Shown piece after piece: positions 17,046-25,113 of a DNA stretch of 33,219 nt (positions are counted from its first letter, which is position 1; the number at the start of each line of letters is the position of its first letter). The stretch covers positions 1 to 33,219 of the forward strand of contig JASGUU010000015.1 of NCBI GenBank assembly GCA_030057555.1, written 5' to 3'. Source of the DNA: Bacillota bacterium (GTDB taxonomy: Bacteria; Bacillota; Clostridia; Saccharofermentanales; Fastidiosipilaceae). The position numbers were made by a program, and so were the translations under genes. Below the pieces are notes generated by a model. That model saw only the letters and a list, made by a program, of their open reading frames with translations, was not told where the DNA came from and ran no database searches.

Positions 17046-17929
17046 GCCGGCCGGCGGGGTGCCGGGAGATGACGGCAGGACCGTCCGGTGTCTGCCGGCC
17101 CGGTGCCGAATGGCATTCCGGCAGCCTGAAGCGCATGCTGTCGGCTGCCGTCCTCGGCATGTTTCTGCTCGTTTCCGGATGTGCTCAGGAGCGGCTGCAG
17201 GCGTATGGGGTCTTCCTCGGGATCAATCAGGATGAAGCAGACCGGCTGGATCCATACAGGCTCGTTGTCATCGAGCCGTCGGAGTTTTCCACAGAGCAGA
17301 TCGCGAAGCTGCACGCCGCCGGGAAGACCGTGTATGGTTACCTGAACATAGGTGCCATCGAAGAGTATCGTCCCTGCTTCAACCGTTTCCGGGAACTCTT
17401 TCTGGGCGTGTATGAGGACTGGCCGGATGAGCGGTGGGTGGACGTTGCTTCTCCCGAATGGCAGAGCTACATCGTTGACGAACTGGGCGGGCAATATGCG
17501 GAAATGGGCTTCGACGGCCTTTTTCTGGACAACGCTGACATCTACTATCAGTGCCCGACAGAGGAAGTGTTCCAGGGACTAGGCACCATTCTGCAGGGGC
17601 TGAAAGGCAGCGGTCTGACACTGATTGTGAACGGCGGCGATCTCTTCGTTTCGGAGTGCATCGACAGAGACATCGCGCGATCCATGTTTGACGGGGTAAA
17701 TCAGGAATGCGTCTTTACCCGCATCGATTTCGCGCAGCACTCGTGTGGCGTGCAGGAGGCCGGGGAAACAGAGTATTTCAAGAACTATCTGTCGAAAGCG
17801 AAACAGTATGGTCTGGCCGTGTATCTGCTGGAGTATCAGGCGGACGAGAATCTGGCGAAGAGAATAGATGCATATTGCGCCGAGAACGCTTTTCTCTGGT
17901 ACAACGCGGAGGGACCGGAGCTGCGCTAA
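17042..17929 (+). CDS. GH114-like (TM1410 family) lipoprotein glycosidase
   Basis: This protein has 295 residues from the GTG at 17042, which overlaps the previous stop; ATG at 17069 or 17135 are alternatives. A hydrophobic stretch ending in LLVSGC makes it a probable lipoprotein (Cys47). The body matches the TIM-barrel endo-alpha-1,4-polygalactosaminidase/TM1410 group: VVIEPSEF, YGYLNIGAIEEYR, a WVDVASPEW segment, GFDGLFLDN with D163, LIVNGGD, and GVNQE with E222 as a candidate acid. Known members (GH114, and the related PelA and Sph3-type hydrolases) cut galactosamine-containing polysaccharides. It therefore likely works outside the cell on an exopolysaccharide or wall glycan. The exact substrate is not shown by the sequence. 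Confidence 0.82.
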   Translation: MSRPAGCREMTAGPSGVCRPGAEWHSGSLKRMLSAAVLGMFLLVSGCAQERLQAYGVFLGINQDEADRLDPYRLVVIEPSEFSTEQIAKLHAAGKTVYGYLNIGAIEEYRPCFNRFRELFLGVYEDWPDERWVDVASPEWQSYIVDELGGQYAEMGFDGLFLDNADIYYQCPTEEVFQGLGTILQGLKGSGLTLIVNGGDLFVSECIDRDIARSMFDGVNQECVFTRIDFAQHSCGVQEAGETEYFKNYLSKAKQYGLAVYLLEYQADENLAKRIDAYCAENAFLWYNAEGPELR

Positions 17930-18153
17930 CGGCTTTCCGGCTGGATCTGAAACGGCTGCCTGACACGCATGAACATCCTGTTTCGCGGATCGTCCGTCGG
18001 TGCTGCCGCATGCCTGTACGGCCAGCCGTAAAGAAGCATTTACGTGCTGTTAACTCCAGGCGCCAGACAGATCAACTAAGATATTCAGGTGATGACCTCT
18101 GCGGGCCTTCATACGCTGTTTGGCGGATCAAAATCAGACCGGAGAGTAAAACC

Positions 18154-19005
18154 ATGGAAGACAAATTCACAAGCGAAAGGCTGGAGAGCGTTATTGAGCG
18201 CATCAGCGAAGCAAGCCGTCAGAGGCTGGTTTATTTTGATGTCGAACCAGGCCGGAATTCCCTCTTTGAGAGCAAGATCGGTGGACTGCCCTACCTGCCC
18301 AGGAATGCAGCTGTACCGAAAAATGAGGACGGGAAAGAACTGTGCTTTTTCGGCCAGTTCCTTTTCGATGACATGCCGGCAGCCGACATCAATCTGCCGC
18401 CAACAGGCCTGCTCCAGGTCTGGCTGCTGAACGATCGAACCACAGGGACCGACAGCTATAGTGTCAGGAGCGCTGAAACGTCTCTGGCCAAGCAGCTGAT
18501 CTATTACCCCGATCTCGATCGGACGGTAACGGAGGCTGAAGTCCGTGCCCGGTACCAGCCGGCAGCAGACGGGACATTTCCGGTGCAGGGAGAATTCGCC
18601 ATCACATACTATGAGGGTGAACAGACCCACCACAATTCGAGTGACAACGATTACCGGGAGCAGTTCATCGCGATCTGGAATGAACTCTATCCGGACGATG
18701 AAATCGAAGACGAGGAAGAGTATTACGATATTGTCTCCGAAGAACTCGAGGATCTGGACGAGTTTGATCCGGAATACGGCAACCAGCTGGGCGGCTATCC
18801 GCACTTCTTTACGGAAGATAACAGAACAGAAGAGACCGGCCTGGCCGATTATACGGTTACCCTTCTGGCCCTGGAAGGCGATGTGGCCTTCCCGGATGGC
18901 AGCCGGATCCGCTTCGCTCCGGGAGCGATCGTGTATTTCTTCATGACGGCAGCCGACCTGGACAGGCGGGACTTTTCCAGAATCTTCTACACCTGGATTT
19001 ATTGA
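18154..19005 (+). CDS. YwqG/DUF1963 family protein
   Basis: This 283-residue cytoplasmic protein begins at an ATG with GGAGAG seven bases upstream. The family hallmarks are the early KIGGLPYLPRNAAVPKNEDG, then ELCFFGQFLFDD and LLQVWLLND, and the late QLGGYPHFF followed by LLALEGD. This is the usual order in YwqG proteins, whose biochemical role is unknown. An acidic helical insertion with EDEEEYYDIVSEELEDLDE lies at about residues 185-207. It stands alone, ending in a perfect 12-bp hairpin shared with the convergent gene. Confidence 0.85.
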   Translation: MEDKFTSERLESVIERISEASRQRLVYFDVEPGRNSLFESKIGGLPYLPRNAAVPKNEDGKELCFFGQFLFDDMPAADINLPPTGLLQVWLLNDRTTGTDSYSVRSAETSLAKQLIYYPDLDRTVTEAEVRARYQPAADGTFPVQGEFAITYYEGEQTHHNSSDNDYREQFIAIWNELYPDDEIEDEEEYYDIVSEELEDLDEFDPEYGNQLGGYPHFFTEDNRTEETGLADYTVTLLALEGDVAFPDGSRIRFAPGAIVYFFMTAADLDRRDFSRIFYTWIY

Positions 19006-19015
19006 AAACCGCAGA

Positions 19016-19050
19016 CCCGATGCCCGGCGAAACGAGAACCGGGCATCGGG
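19016..19050. terminator. Hairpin between convergent genes
   Basis: The arms CCCGATGCCCGG (19016-19027) and CCGGGCATCGGG (19039-19050) form a perfect 12-bp stem. There is no real T-run on the plus side and only a distant TTTTC on the minus side. It most likely ends the YwqG transcript, possibly both transcripts. Confidence 0.6.
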
Positions 19051-19201
19051 CCTGATCTGCTGGAATGAGAAACGGCTGAGTTCTCACTCTGTGGCGGAGC
19101 CGTCCCGCCCGCACCATGGAGGCCAGCAGCGCAAAGAGTGGCTTTTGTTTTCCTTTGCCGGTTTAGCGGCTGTTCCTGACTCTATCAGTCAACCCAAACC
19201 C

Positions 19202-20578
19202 TCACCCGTTCTGCCTGATCTTTTCAAACAGGGTTTTGTCGATATAGATCCCGGTCTTTCCGTCTTTGTCGGGATTGATGACACAGTCAAAATGCTCGAT
19301 TACGTTATCTACAGTCTGGATCAGGCCGCTCCAGGTGCTTCCCTGCGCTTCGGTAAAGCGCTTCCAGTCCGTATACAGCCTGGTCGCCTGCCTGTCTCTT
19401 CCCTGAATGATCGGGAAGCGCATTTCTCCGCCTTTTTTGAAAACCCCTTTGCCGCTCTCATCCTCCTGAATCAATTCGCCCTCGTACTGCATCGGCTGCA
19501 GCAGCTTCGCCTTCAGCAGTTCCCTGCCGAGCAGGCCGAAATAGAGCTGAAAAGCCATCTTTTCTTCTTCTGTATCAGGCGAACCCAGCTGGTCCACCAG
19601 CAGCATCCAGCGCATCAGATCGGGATTCGTCACCGGCCTCTGGATTTTCGGTATATGACTGAAATCCGGCTTTTTAACCAGCCAATCACTCTTGATGGGA
19701 AAGTCGTTGCAGTTCATGAGCACGCCGCCGGCTCCGTTGAGATAAAACGACGAACCCAGAAAATTTTCCAGCTCTTTATCGTCCCCGTTGCTGATCTCGC
19801 GAATCTCGTAGGATTCGTCCGGGAACTGTCTGGCGAGATCGTCATGAAAGGCCTGCGTGATGAGCATGATTCTGGGCTCGGTGCAGAAATATGTTCCATC
19901 CTGCTGCCGGAAGTAATTCGAAAACAGATGAGGCTCGCCGGTTCTGCGATTGAAGACGACGTAGATGCTTTTGGCGGCCAGCAGTTTTTCTACCAGCAGA
20001 CCGAGATAAGCCGCCTGTGCTTCCTGATTCTGCGGCGTTGTTTCCGCATTCTGATCCTGCCGTTTCCTCCGGAGTGCACTGTGAATCTGCAGGATCTCCT
20101 GGCAGTCACTGAGGCTCAGTCTTTCGGCATCTTCGGCTTTGTAACGCAGATCCCCATTTGGCACATAGACATTGGCCAGTGTATTTACATAGGCGCGCCA
20201 CTGGCTTTCCACCGTCATGCCGTGCGTGAACACAAGCGTGCCGCATTTGATCTGTGCCTGTTTCGCATCCTCAAGCAGAAAACTGATGAAACAGTCCGAG
20301 GCAGTCCGGGGCATTTCGCCGCTCTCTTTTTTGATCGCCATGACGGCCGAAGGCCGGGTCGGAGCGTGATCGTCGCCGAAATTGTGCACGTAGACCGCAT
20401 CGCCCACCGTAACCGTGCCGTTGAGCCGGCCGAACACAAAGACATTTTCCGAGTCTGGCGCCGGGACGACATGGCTGACGCCCAGGACGAAACGGCCCGG
20501 CTGCAGTCCGCCCGCGTTCTGCGCGTCCTGTGGCACTTCGGGTTTATCCTTTTTTCGGAAGATGTTCAGGAAGCCCAT
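19202..20578 (-). CDS. SseB-like protein with N-terminal beta-barrel
   Basis: This is a 458-residue soluble protein. Residues about 25-120 look like a translation-factor-type barrel: FVFGRLNGTVTVGDAVYVHN resembles EF-Tu domain 2. Two SseB-like segments follow, at about 185-330 (KLLAAKSIYVVFN to the WLVKKPDF region) and at about 350-455, where FPIIQGRDRQATRLYTDWKR matches the SseB pattern of a value that is capped by local input. SseB domains are widespread in Bacteria with unclear roles, some linked to type VII secretion or protein recycling. The ATG has GAGGT a short distance upstream. It is monocistronic and convergent with the YwqG gene. Confidence 0.7.
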   Translation of the reverse strand: MGFLNIFRKKDKPEVPQDAQNAGGLQPGRFVLGVSHVVPAPDSENVFVFGRLNGTVTVGDAVYVHNFGDDHAPTRPSAVMAIKKESGEMPRTASDCFISFLLEDAKQAQIKCGTLVFTHGMTVESQWRAYVNTLANVYVPNGDLRYKAEDAERLSLSDCQEILQIHSALRRKRQDQNAETTPQNQEAQAAYLGLLVEKLLAAKSIYVVFNRRTGEPHLFSNYFRQQDGTYFCTEPRIMLITQAFHDDLARQFPDESYEIREISNGDDKELENFLGSSFYLNGAGGVLMNCNDFPIKSDWLVKKPDFSHIPKIQRPVTNPDLMRWMLLVDQLGSPDTEEEKMAFQLYFGLLGRELLKAKLLQPMQYEGELIQEDESGKGVFKKGGEMRFPIIQGRDRQATRLYTDWKRFTEAQGSTWSGLIQTVDNVIEHFDCVINPDKDGKTGIYIDKTLFEKIRQNG

Positions 20579-20908
20579 GGCCCGTACCTCGTATCTCTAT
20601 GAAATTCGTCTGCTTCTGTAACAGCCGGGTCACAGTTGACTCCCCGGGAGCTGGCCGCAATGATGCTCTGGAAGCGGTGGAGCCGATCAGTCCCGGATAC
20701 AGGTTTACCACTTGAAATGGCGGATGACAAATGCCGACCGCAGAGACAGGGACGCCGCCGTCGAGGCATCTGCTGTGTCCGCTATGCCCGCGCTATGCTA
20801 GGATGTTTTCCCGGACGTGCTGCGGCTGGAGATGCGGCGGCAGTGCGCCATCATCCGGGCTTGGCACGCCAGGCGATCCTGGCGGGATGGATGTGAAGGA
20901 GTACTTTC
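20579..20908. other. Divergent promoter region, no gene seen
   Basis: This 330-bp region lies between the SseB-like gene (minus) and the DUF1015 gene (plus). Short open frames exist but lack ribosome binding sites. I could not identify a consensus promoter pair. GAAGGAG at 20895-20901 serves the DUF1015 start. Confidence 0.5.
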
Positions 20909-22159
20909 ATGGCGACAGTCAGACCTTTTCGAGCATTGAGACCTGCAGCGGGGAAAGCCGCCAGGGTAGCCTCGCTGCCCTATGACGTGATGAACCGGGC
21001 CGAAGCCAGGGCGATGGCCGCGGGTAATCCGGACAGCTTCCTCCATGTCGTGCGTTCGGAGATCGGACTGGCCGATGAGATCGACGACTATGATCCCGGA
21101 GTCTATGCCAGGGCCAGGGAAGTGCTTGAGCAGATGACAGCCGACGGGGTACTGGTCCAGGACGCCAGGCCCATGTTCTATATCTACCGCCAGATCATGA
21201 ACGGCCGGGTTCAGACAGGTCTCGTAGCCACCGTGGCAGTTGATGAATATCTCAGCAACGATATTAAAAAGCATGAGCTAACCCTCGCAGTCAAAGAGCA
21301 GGATCGCATCAACCATTTCGACGCCACCAATGCCCATACGGAACCGATTTTCCTCACTTACCGAGAAAGCCCGCAGATCAGCAGACTGCTTAACGACTTT
21401 ATCAGGTTTAATGCCCCGACGGCCGGCTTCACCAGCGAGGACGGTATCACGCATTACACCTGGGCCATTGACGACGACGACCTCATTGCCAGACTGCGGG
21501 AGCTCTTTGCCGAAATTGACGCCCTTTATATCGCGGACGGACACCATCGCAGCGCCTCGGCGGCCAAGGTCGGCCTCAGACGCCGGGAACAGTTCCCGGA
21601 CGCCCCTGCCGAGGCGGAATTCAACTTTTTTATGGCCGTCATTTTTCCGGATGCGGATCTGTTCATCATGGATTACAACCGTATCGTCAAGGATCTGAAC
21701 GGCCTTCCGGTTGAAGGATTTCTGACAGCGCTCAAAGCTTTGTTCAGCGTCCGCGAGACAGGGGAGAAGGAGCCTCTGCGCCCTGGAGCCAAGGCACATT
21801 TCGGCATGTACCTGGATGGCAGCTGGTACGAGCTGGTCGCCAGGCCGGAGCTCTATCAGGACAAGGATCCCTATGATCGGCTGGATGTTTCGATTCTGCA
21901 GCAGAATGTGCTGGCTCCGCTGCTGGCGATCGACGATCCCCGTACCAGCAGGCGCATCGACTTTGTCGGCGGGATCAGAGGCCTGCAGGAACTGGCCGAC
22001 CGCGTCGATGCCGCCGGGGGCGTGGCGTTCTCCCTCTTTCCGGCCAGCATGGCCGAACTGCTGGAGATTGCCGATGCCGGGATGACCATGCCGCCCAAGT
22101 CAACCTGGTTTGAACCCAAGCTGCGCTCCGGACTGTTCGTCCATCTGCTCTCCGATTAA
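20909..22159 (+). CDS. DUF1015 family protein
   Basis: This 416-residue cytoplasmic protein carries the clear hallmarks of DUF1015: PFRALRP at the start, YDVMNRAEA, FYIYRQ, KKHELTLAVKEQDR (about 120-133), ALYIADGHHR (209-214) and the C-terminal PPKSTWFEPKLRSGLFVH. The family is common in Clostridia, often near serine-biosynthesis genes, but its reaction is not established to my knowledge; no serA or serC is visible here. GAAGGAG precedes the ATG. Length and motifs are complete, so the gene looks intact. Confidence 0.93.
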   Translation: MATVRPFRALRPAAGKAARVASLPYDVMNRAEARAMAAGNPDSFLHVVRSEIGLADEIDDYDPGVYARAREVLEQMTADGVLVQDARPMFYIYRQIMNGRVQTGLVATVAVDEYLSNDIKKHELTLAVKEQDRINHFDATNAHTEPIFLTYRESPQISRLLNDFIRFNAPTAGFTSEDGITHYTWAIDDDDLIARLRELFAEIDALYIADGHHRSASAAKVGLRRREQFPDAPAEAEFNFFMAVIFPDADLFIMDYNRIVKDLNGLPVEGFLTALKALFSVRETGEKEPLRPGAKAHFGMYLDGSWYELVARPELYQDKDPYDRLDVSILQQNVLAPLLAIDDPRTSRRIDFVGGIRGLQELADRVDAAGGVAFSLFPASMAELLEIADAGMTMPPKSTWFEPKLRSGLFVHLLSD

Positions 22160-22304
22160 TGCTCATCAGCAGGGCTCAAAAGGAAGCCGTAGGTGACAGC
22201 GTTCGGCCCTTTTCATGCTCAGCAGGCGGCGGGAAAAGCATTTCTGTCCGGAGGAAATGGGACAGTGATAGCATGGAGAATTTTGAATTTTAAACTAAAA
22301 ATGC

Positions 22305-22333
22305 TTGTTCTCGATGGCGTAAAAGTGTATTAA
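22305..22333 (+). promoter_or_regulatory. Sigma-70-type promoter of the small lipoprotein
   Basis: TTGTTC (22305-22310) and TATTAA (22328-22333) are separated by exactly 17 bp in an AT-rich pocket that stands out from the GC-rich surroundings. It lies about 50 bp upstream of the ATG at 22387. Confidence 0.65.
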
Positions 22334-22386
22334 TAGCGTTGTGGCGTGAAAACGTCCAGCACTAAAAAAGAGGGGAAACAAAGAAC

Positions 22387-22755
22387 ATGAAGAAGGCAAC
22401 CGCAATCATTCTCGTCCTGATCCTCAGCTTTGGGCTCTTTGCCTGCGGAGGAGGCGGGCCCAGCATCGTCGGCAAGTGGTCCATGGAGGTATCGGAAGCC
22501 GGCGTGACGGGGAAGATGATCTACGAGTTCACCTCTGACGGCAAGCTGTTTATTACCGTCGATACCGGAAACGCTGAAAACGACAAACTCGTAAACGACA
22601 TGTTTAGCGAATTCCAGGTAACCTATGAGGCCAAAGACGGAAAGCTGACTCTCAAAAGCGACAACCCGGAATTGGAGCCGGTTGAAGGCGTCGCCTTTAC
22701 TATTAAGGACGATAAGCTGTCGTTCGACGAGTATACCCTGGAGCGCATGAAGTAA
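22387..22755 (+). CDS. Small lipocalin-like lipoprotein
   Basis: This 122-residue protein has a lipoprotein signal (MKKATAI, hydrophobic core, LFAC with Cys20) followed by a beta-strand-rich domain: IVGKWSMEV, KMIYEFTSDGKLFITV, YEAKDGKLTLKS and FTIKDDKLSFDEYTLERMK. This GKW...DGKL pattern is typical of the small DUF5640/lipocalin-like lipoproteins common in Clostridia, whose ligand is unknown. AGAGGGGA lies upstream of the ATG. It has its own promoter and terminator, so it is a single-gene unit. Confidence 0.8.
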   Translation: MKKATAIILVLILSFGLFACGGGGPSIVGKWSMEVSEAGVTGKMIYEFTSDGKLFITVDTGNAENDKLVNDMFSEFQVTYEAKDGKLTLKSDNPELEPVEGVAFTIKDDKLSFDEYTLERMK

Positions 22756-22828
22756 CGCAAATCCTTTGCTGTTTCAAACGACCGGCCCGGAGGGTCTGGT
22801 CAGCAGCGGATTCATGTATATGTTGAAA

Positions 22829-22859
22829 GGTTGTCTGGCCTGGTGCCAGGCAGCCTTTT
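22829..22859 (+). terminator. Intrinsic terminator of the small lipoprotein
   Basis: GGTTGTCTGGC (22829-22839) pairs with GCCAGGCAGCC (22845-22855), 11 bp with two G-U pairs and a 5-nt loop, then TTTT. It is 74 bp after the stop at 22755. The remaining sequence to 23106 shows nothing else I can support. Confidence 0.8.
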
Positions 22860-23106
22860 ACGTATCCCGCCACCACACCGTGCTTCAAGCTGTCAAAGCA
22901 TTTCTCCACGCCGCTGCCGGCAATCATTCGTGACAACGGACAAGTTACGGATGTGAGTCTGTTCCCCTAGAAATAGCAAGATCATGGTGTGCCGCGATGT
23001 CAGTGTACGATTGAGGTGTTCACGAAATTCGGGCGGGGACGGAGTTCGTGGCGGAGAGTCTTCGGGACGGAGCGGAATGCGGCGGCGTTTCCCCTGCACC
23101 GGCGGA

Positions 23107-24393
23107 TCAGCTCATATCGGGCAGCTCCTCGCTGCGCAGCGCCTCTTCTGCGAGCTCGAGATTGACATGGCAGTAACCATGCGGCTGCTTCATCAGATAG
23201 TCCTGGTGGTACTCCTCGGCGCGGTAGAAGTTCTGCAGTACAAGAACCTCGACAACGATCGGCCGCCGGTAGTCCTGGCGGCGAAAATCGATATACTCGC
23301 AGATCGTGTCATAATCTTCCATGTCCTCGTAGTAGACGCCCGGCCGGTATTGACTGCCAACATCGTTCCCCTGGCGATCCCCTGTTGTCGGATCAGCGAT
23401 CCGGAAGAAGTGGGCCATGATCTCCGTGAGCGGCAGCTCGTCGGCGTCATAGGTCAGCCTGACGGTTTCGGCGAAGCCTGTCGTTCCGCTACATACCTGC
23501 TGATAGGTCGGATTCACCACATTTCCGTTTGCATAACCCGTCTCCGTGTCCAGAACGCCTTTCCCGAGAATCTGAAAATAGCGCTCGACTCCCCAGAAGC
23601 ATCCGCCCGCCAGATAGATGACTTTTCTGTTCATGCTGTTCTCCCTGTATCCGGAGGGATCGCTCCAGATCCCGCGCTTTTCCTGCTGTGCCTTTTTCTC
23701 AAGTGAGGCAAAGTAGTCGTTGAACTGTGTTGTCGGTTCATATTTTCGCTCTTCCGCGAGTCCTTCGCGGACAAGGACCTCATTGATCATCGTGTGCGCG
23801 TCCAGCCAGACATAGGCGAGCAGGCGGCCGTACCGGTCCGTTTGAGTCTCCTCAAACTGCAGGTATACGGTCCGCCCGTTCAGCCACTGCCTGACTATGC
23901 GCGATACCGATTCTCCCCGGTGTGTCCGCGCGTTCCCGTCGTGGTGCGCGTATGACTCCGGCGTGTTGATGCCGATCAGGCGGAGCCTTTCAGCTCCGCT
24001 GTCCCGCAGAACCATGAAGGTGTCTCCGTCGACGACGCGGTCAATGACTGCCTGCTCAAGTATCTTTGTGTCAGCAGTTCCCCCGGGGCGGAGCATATCG
24101 TAAGCCTCCAGGGGTGCATCGAGAGCAGAGGCGATGGCCGCGGCTTCTTCCTCTTCAATCGGGAAACTGTCAGGTAGAACGAGGGGAGAGCTGGCAGGAT
24201 CCCGTTTTGCCGGCGCTGCTGCTTCGCGCTCGGAAGTTCCGTCCTGCTGTCCACTTTCATCCGGCAGCTGACAGCCCGGCATGAGAACGGCGCCGGCCAG
24301 CAGCAGAACAGCGAGCAGCAGGACAGCAGCGGCTGCTCTTTCTGACTGCCTCGCGGATAACACGCGATGGTTACAACTGTTCGGTTTCATCAT
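23107..24393 (-). CDS. msrA: Lipoprotein fusion: staphylococcal nuclease-like domain + MsrA
   Basis: This is a 428-residue protein. The N-terminal signal ends in LMPGC (Cys41), predicting an outer-membrane-leaflet lipoprotein. Residues about 112-250 are an SNase/thermonuclease domain: DRVVDGDTF, RLIGINTPE (R138, E146) and DRYGRLLAY (R190), which supply the Arg-Glu-Arg catalytic set. With no stop, the frame continues at M254 into a full methionine sulfoxide reductase A: GGCFWG (C265), YQQVCSGTTGFAE, FFRIADPTTGDRQGNDVGSQYR and a GYCH near the end. TGFAE replaces the common TGHAE. MsrA repairs oxidised methionine with thioredoxin-like help. GGGAG sits six bases before M254 (23634), so MsrA might also be made alone in the cytoplasm. 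The first start (24393) has no strong ribosome binding site. SNase and MsrA families are certain; the fusion's role is inferred. Confidence 0.9.
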   Translation of the reverse strand: MMKPNSCNHRVLSARQSERAAAAVLLLAVLLLAGAVLMPGCQLPDESGQQDGTSEREAAAPAKRDPASSPLVLPDSFPIEEEEAAAIASALDAPLEAYDMLRPGGTADTKILEQAVIDRVVDGDTFMVLRDSGAERLRLIGINTPESYAHHDGNARTHRGESVSRIVRQWLNGRTVYLQFEETQTDRYGRLLAYVWLDAHTMINEVLVREGLAEERKYEPTTQFNDYFASLEKKAQQEKRGIWSDPSGYRENSMNRKVIYLAGGCFWGVERYFQILGKGVLDTETGYANGNVVNPTYQQVCSGTTGFAETVRLTYDADELPLTEIMAHFFRIADPTTGDRQGNDVGSQYRPGVYYEDMEDYDTICEYIDFRRQDYRRPIVVEVLVLQNFYRAEEYHQDYLMKQPHGYCHVNLELAEEALRSEELPDMS

Positions 24394-24532
24394 GCTGCGA
24401 TTCTACAACTTCTGTCTGCAGTTTCATTTTTTGCAGAGAATGTGCCCGTCATCATGCTCAGAGGGCCTTTGGAAGCGCTGGCGTTCGTGGAGTATTTGCC
24501 ATGATCGTTAACACAAAGCATCAGGGAACTCA

Positions 24533-24561
24533 TTGACACGGTAATGCGTTCGTGCTGTAAT
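24533..24561 (+). promoter_or_regulatory. Promoter of the trp operon
   Basis: TTGACA (24533-24538) and TGTAAT (24556-24561) have a 17-bp spacer, near-consensus for the housekeeping sigma factor. The predicted start near 24568 begins just before the T-box leader, which supports the call. Confidence 0.85.
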
Positions 24562-24567
24562 GCAAAA

Positions 24568-24863
24568 AATTGAATACACGAAACCGTTGAAGCGGAGATA
24601 ACGGTAATTATGATTTCACAGCGAGTTCGGGCCGGTGCGAGCCGAACAGACCCCAGATTATCAAATGGACCGCTGAGGGCGCAGTCAAAAGCACTTTGTG
24701 CCAAGTATTCTGCGACGTTCTGGCATACGTCAGTTGCCGGGGATATGCTGGTATCCTGCTAAGCGCACAGCTGTCGTGGCTGTGAATCAAGGTGGCACCG
24801 CGGATAAGTGCAATTGTTCGCCCTTGACAGAATTGTTAGGTCATTCTGTCAGGGGCGTTTTTT
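24568..24863 (+). promoter_or_regulatory. T-box riboswitch, tRNA-Trp specific
   Basis: The leader has the main T-box parts. The Stem I base AGCGG (24591-24595) pairs with CCGCT (24670-24674), with GA/TGA kink-turn bases just outside. The specifier codon TGG lies at 24666-24668, followed by A. The apical part AGCGAGTTCGG...GGTG...CCGAAC carries the bulge and loop bases that dock the tRNA elbow. The T-box sequence AAGGTGGCACCGCGG (24789-24803) contains UGGC, complementary to the GCCA end of tRNA-Trp with its G73. Uncharged tRNA-Trp should stabilise the antiterminator and allow transcription of the trp genes; charged tRNA leads to termination at 24820-24863. Confidence 0.93.
24820..24863 (+). 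terminator. Regulated terminator of the T-box leader
   Basis: GCCCTTGACAGAAT (24820-24833) pairs over 14 bp (one G-U) with ATTCTGTCAGGGGC (24843-24856), followed by a run of six T. It is the alternative to the antiterminator formed with the T-box sequence. Confidence 0.93.
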
Positions 24864-24875
24864 GTTTTGCATGAC

Positions 24876-24906
24876 AAAGCTCCTCTGACAGCTTCGGAGG
24901 AGCTTT
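24876..24906. repeat. Second hairpin in the trp leader
   Basis: AAAGCTCCTC (24876-24885) and GAGGAGCTTT (24897-24906) are perfectly complementary with an 11-nt loop, 12 bp after the T-box terminator. Only a short T-rich stretch follows (CGATTGTTTC), so its strength as a terminator is doubtful. Confidence 0.6.
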
Positions 24907-24927
24907 CGATTGTTTCGGAGGTGCTGT

Positions 24928-25113
24928 GTGAAAGATTCACCTGGCCTGGTGAGTTCGATAAAAAGCGCAGACAGCGAAAAAAACCAGGTTGCTGCAGACT
25001 GCAGCGGGACGTATTCGGTGATCTGCTCGTCTGTTGATGTTCTGAGAAAAAGGACATTCCCGCAACAGCATCTCTGGCGGGAGAACGTTCGCCTGCGGCA
25101 GATGGCGGGATGA
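24928..25113 (+). CDS. Possible 61-residue small protein in the trp leader
   Basis: A GTG start at 24928 has GGAGG at 24917-24921 with an ideal six-base spacer. The frame runs 61 codons to a TGA, in the 355-bp gap between the T-box terminator and trpD. The product is polar, with a Cys pair region (DCSGTYSVICS) and a basic end, has one Trp, and resembles nothing I know. A Trp-rich attenuation peptide is ruled out. It could be a real small protein, a remnant of a lost upstream gene, or chance. Confidence 0.3.
   Translation: MKDSPGLVSSIKSADSEKNQVAADCSGTYSVICSSVDVLRKRTFPQQHLWRENVRLRQMAG

Noticed and set aside
17135-17929. Start of the GH114-like gene at ATG 17135
   Set aside because: It would remove the basic LKR just before the hydrophobic stretch of the signal peptide and lacks a ribosome binding site; kept only as an alternative.
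19091-20602. 503-codon plus-strand frame opposite the SseB-like gene
   Set aside because: The minus strand gives an SseB-like protein with a good start. The plus frame has no family motif and starts inside an untranslated region.
24568-24863. Trp-codon leader peptide attenuator
   Set aside because: The leader has the T-box sequence, specifier loop and apical motifs, and no short frame with repeated Trp codons.
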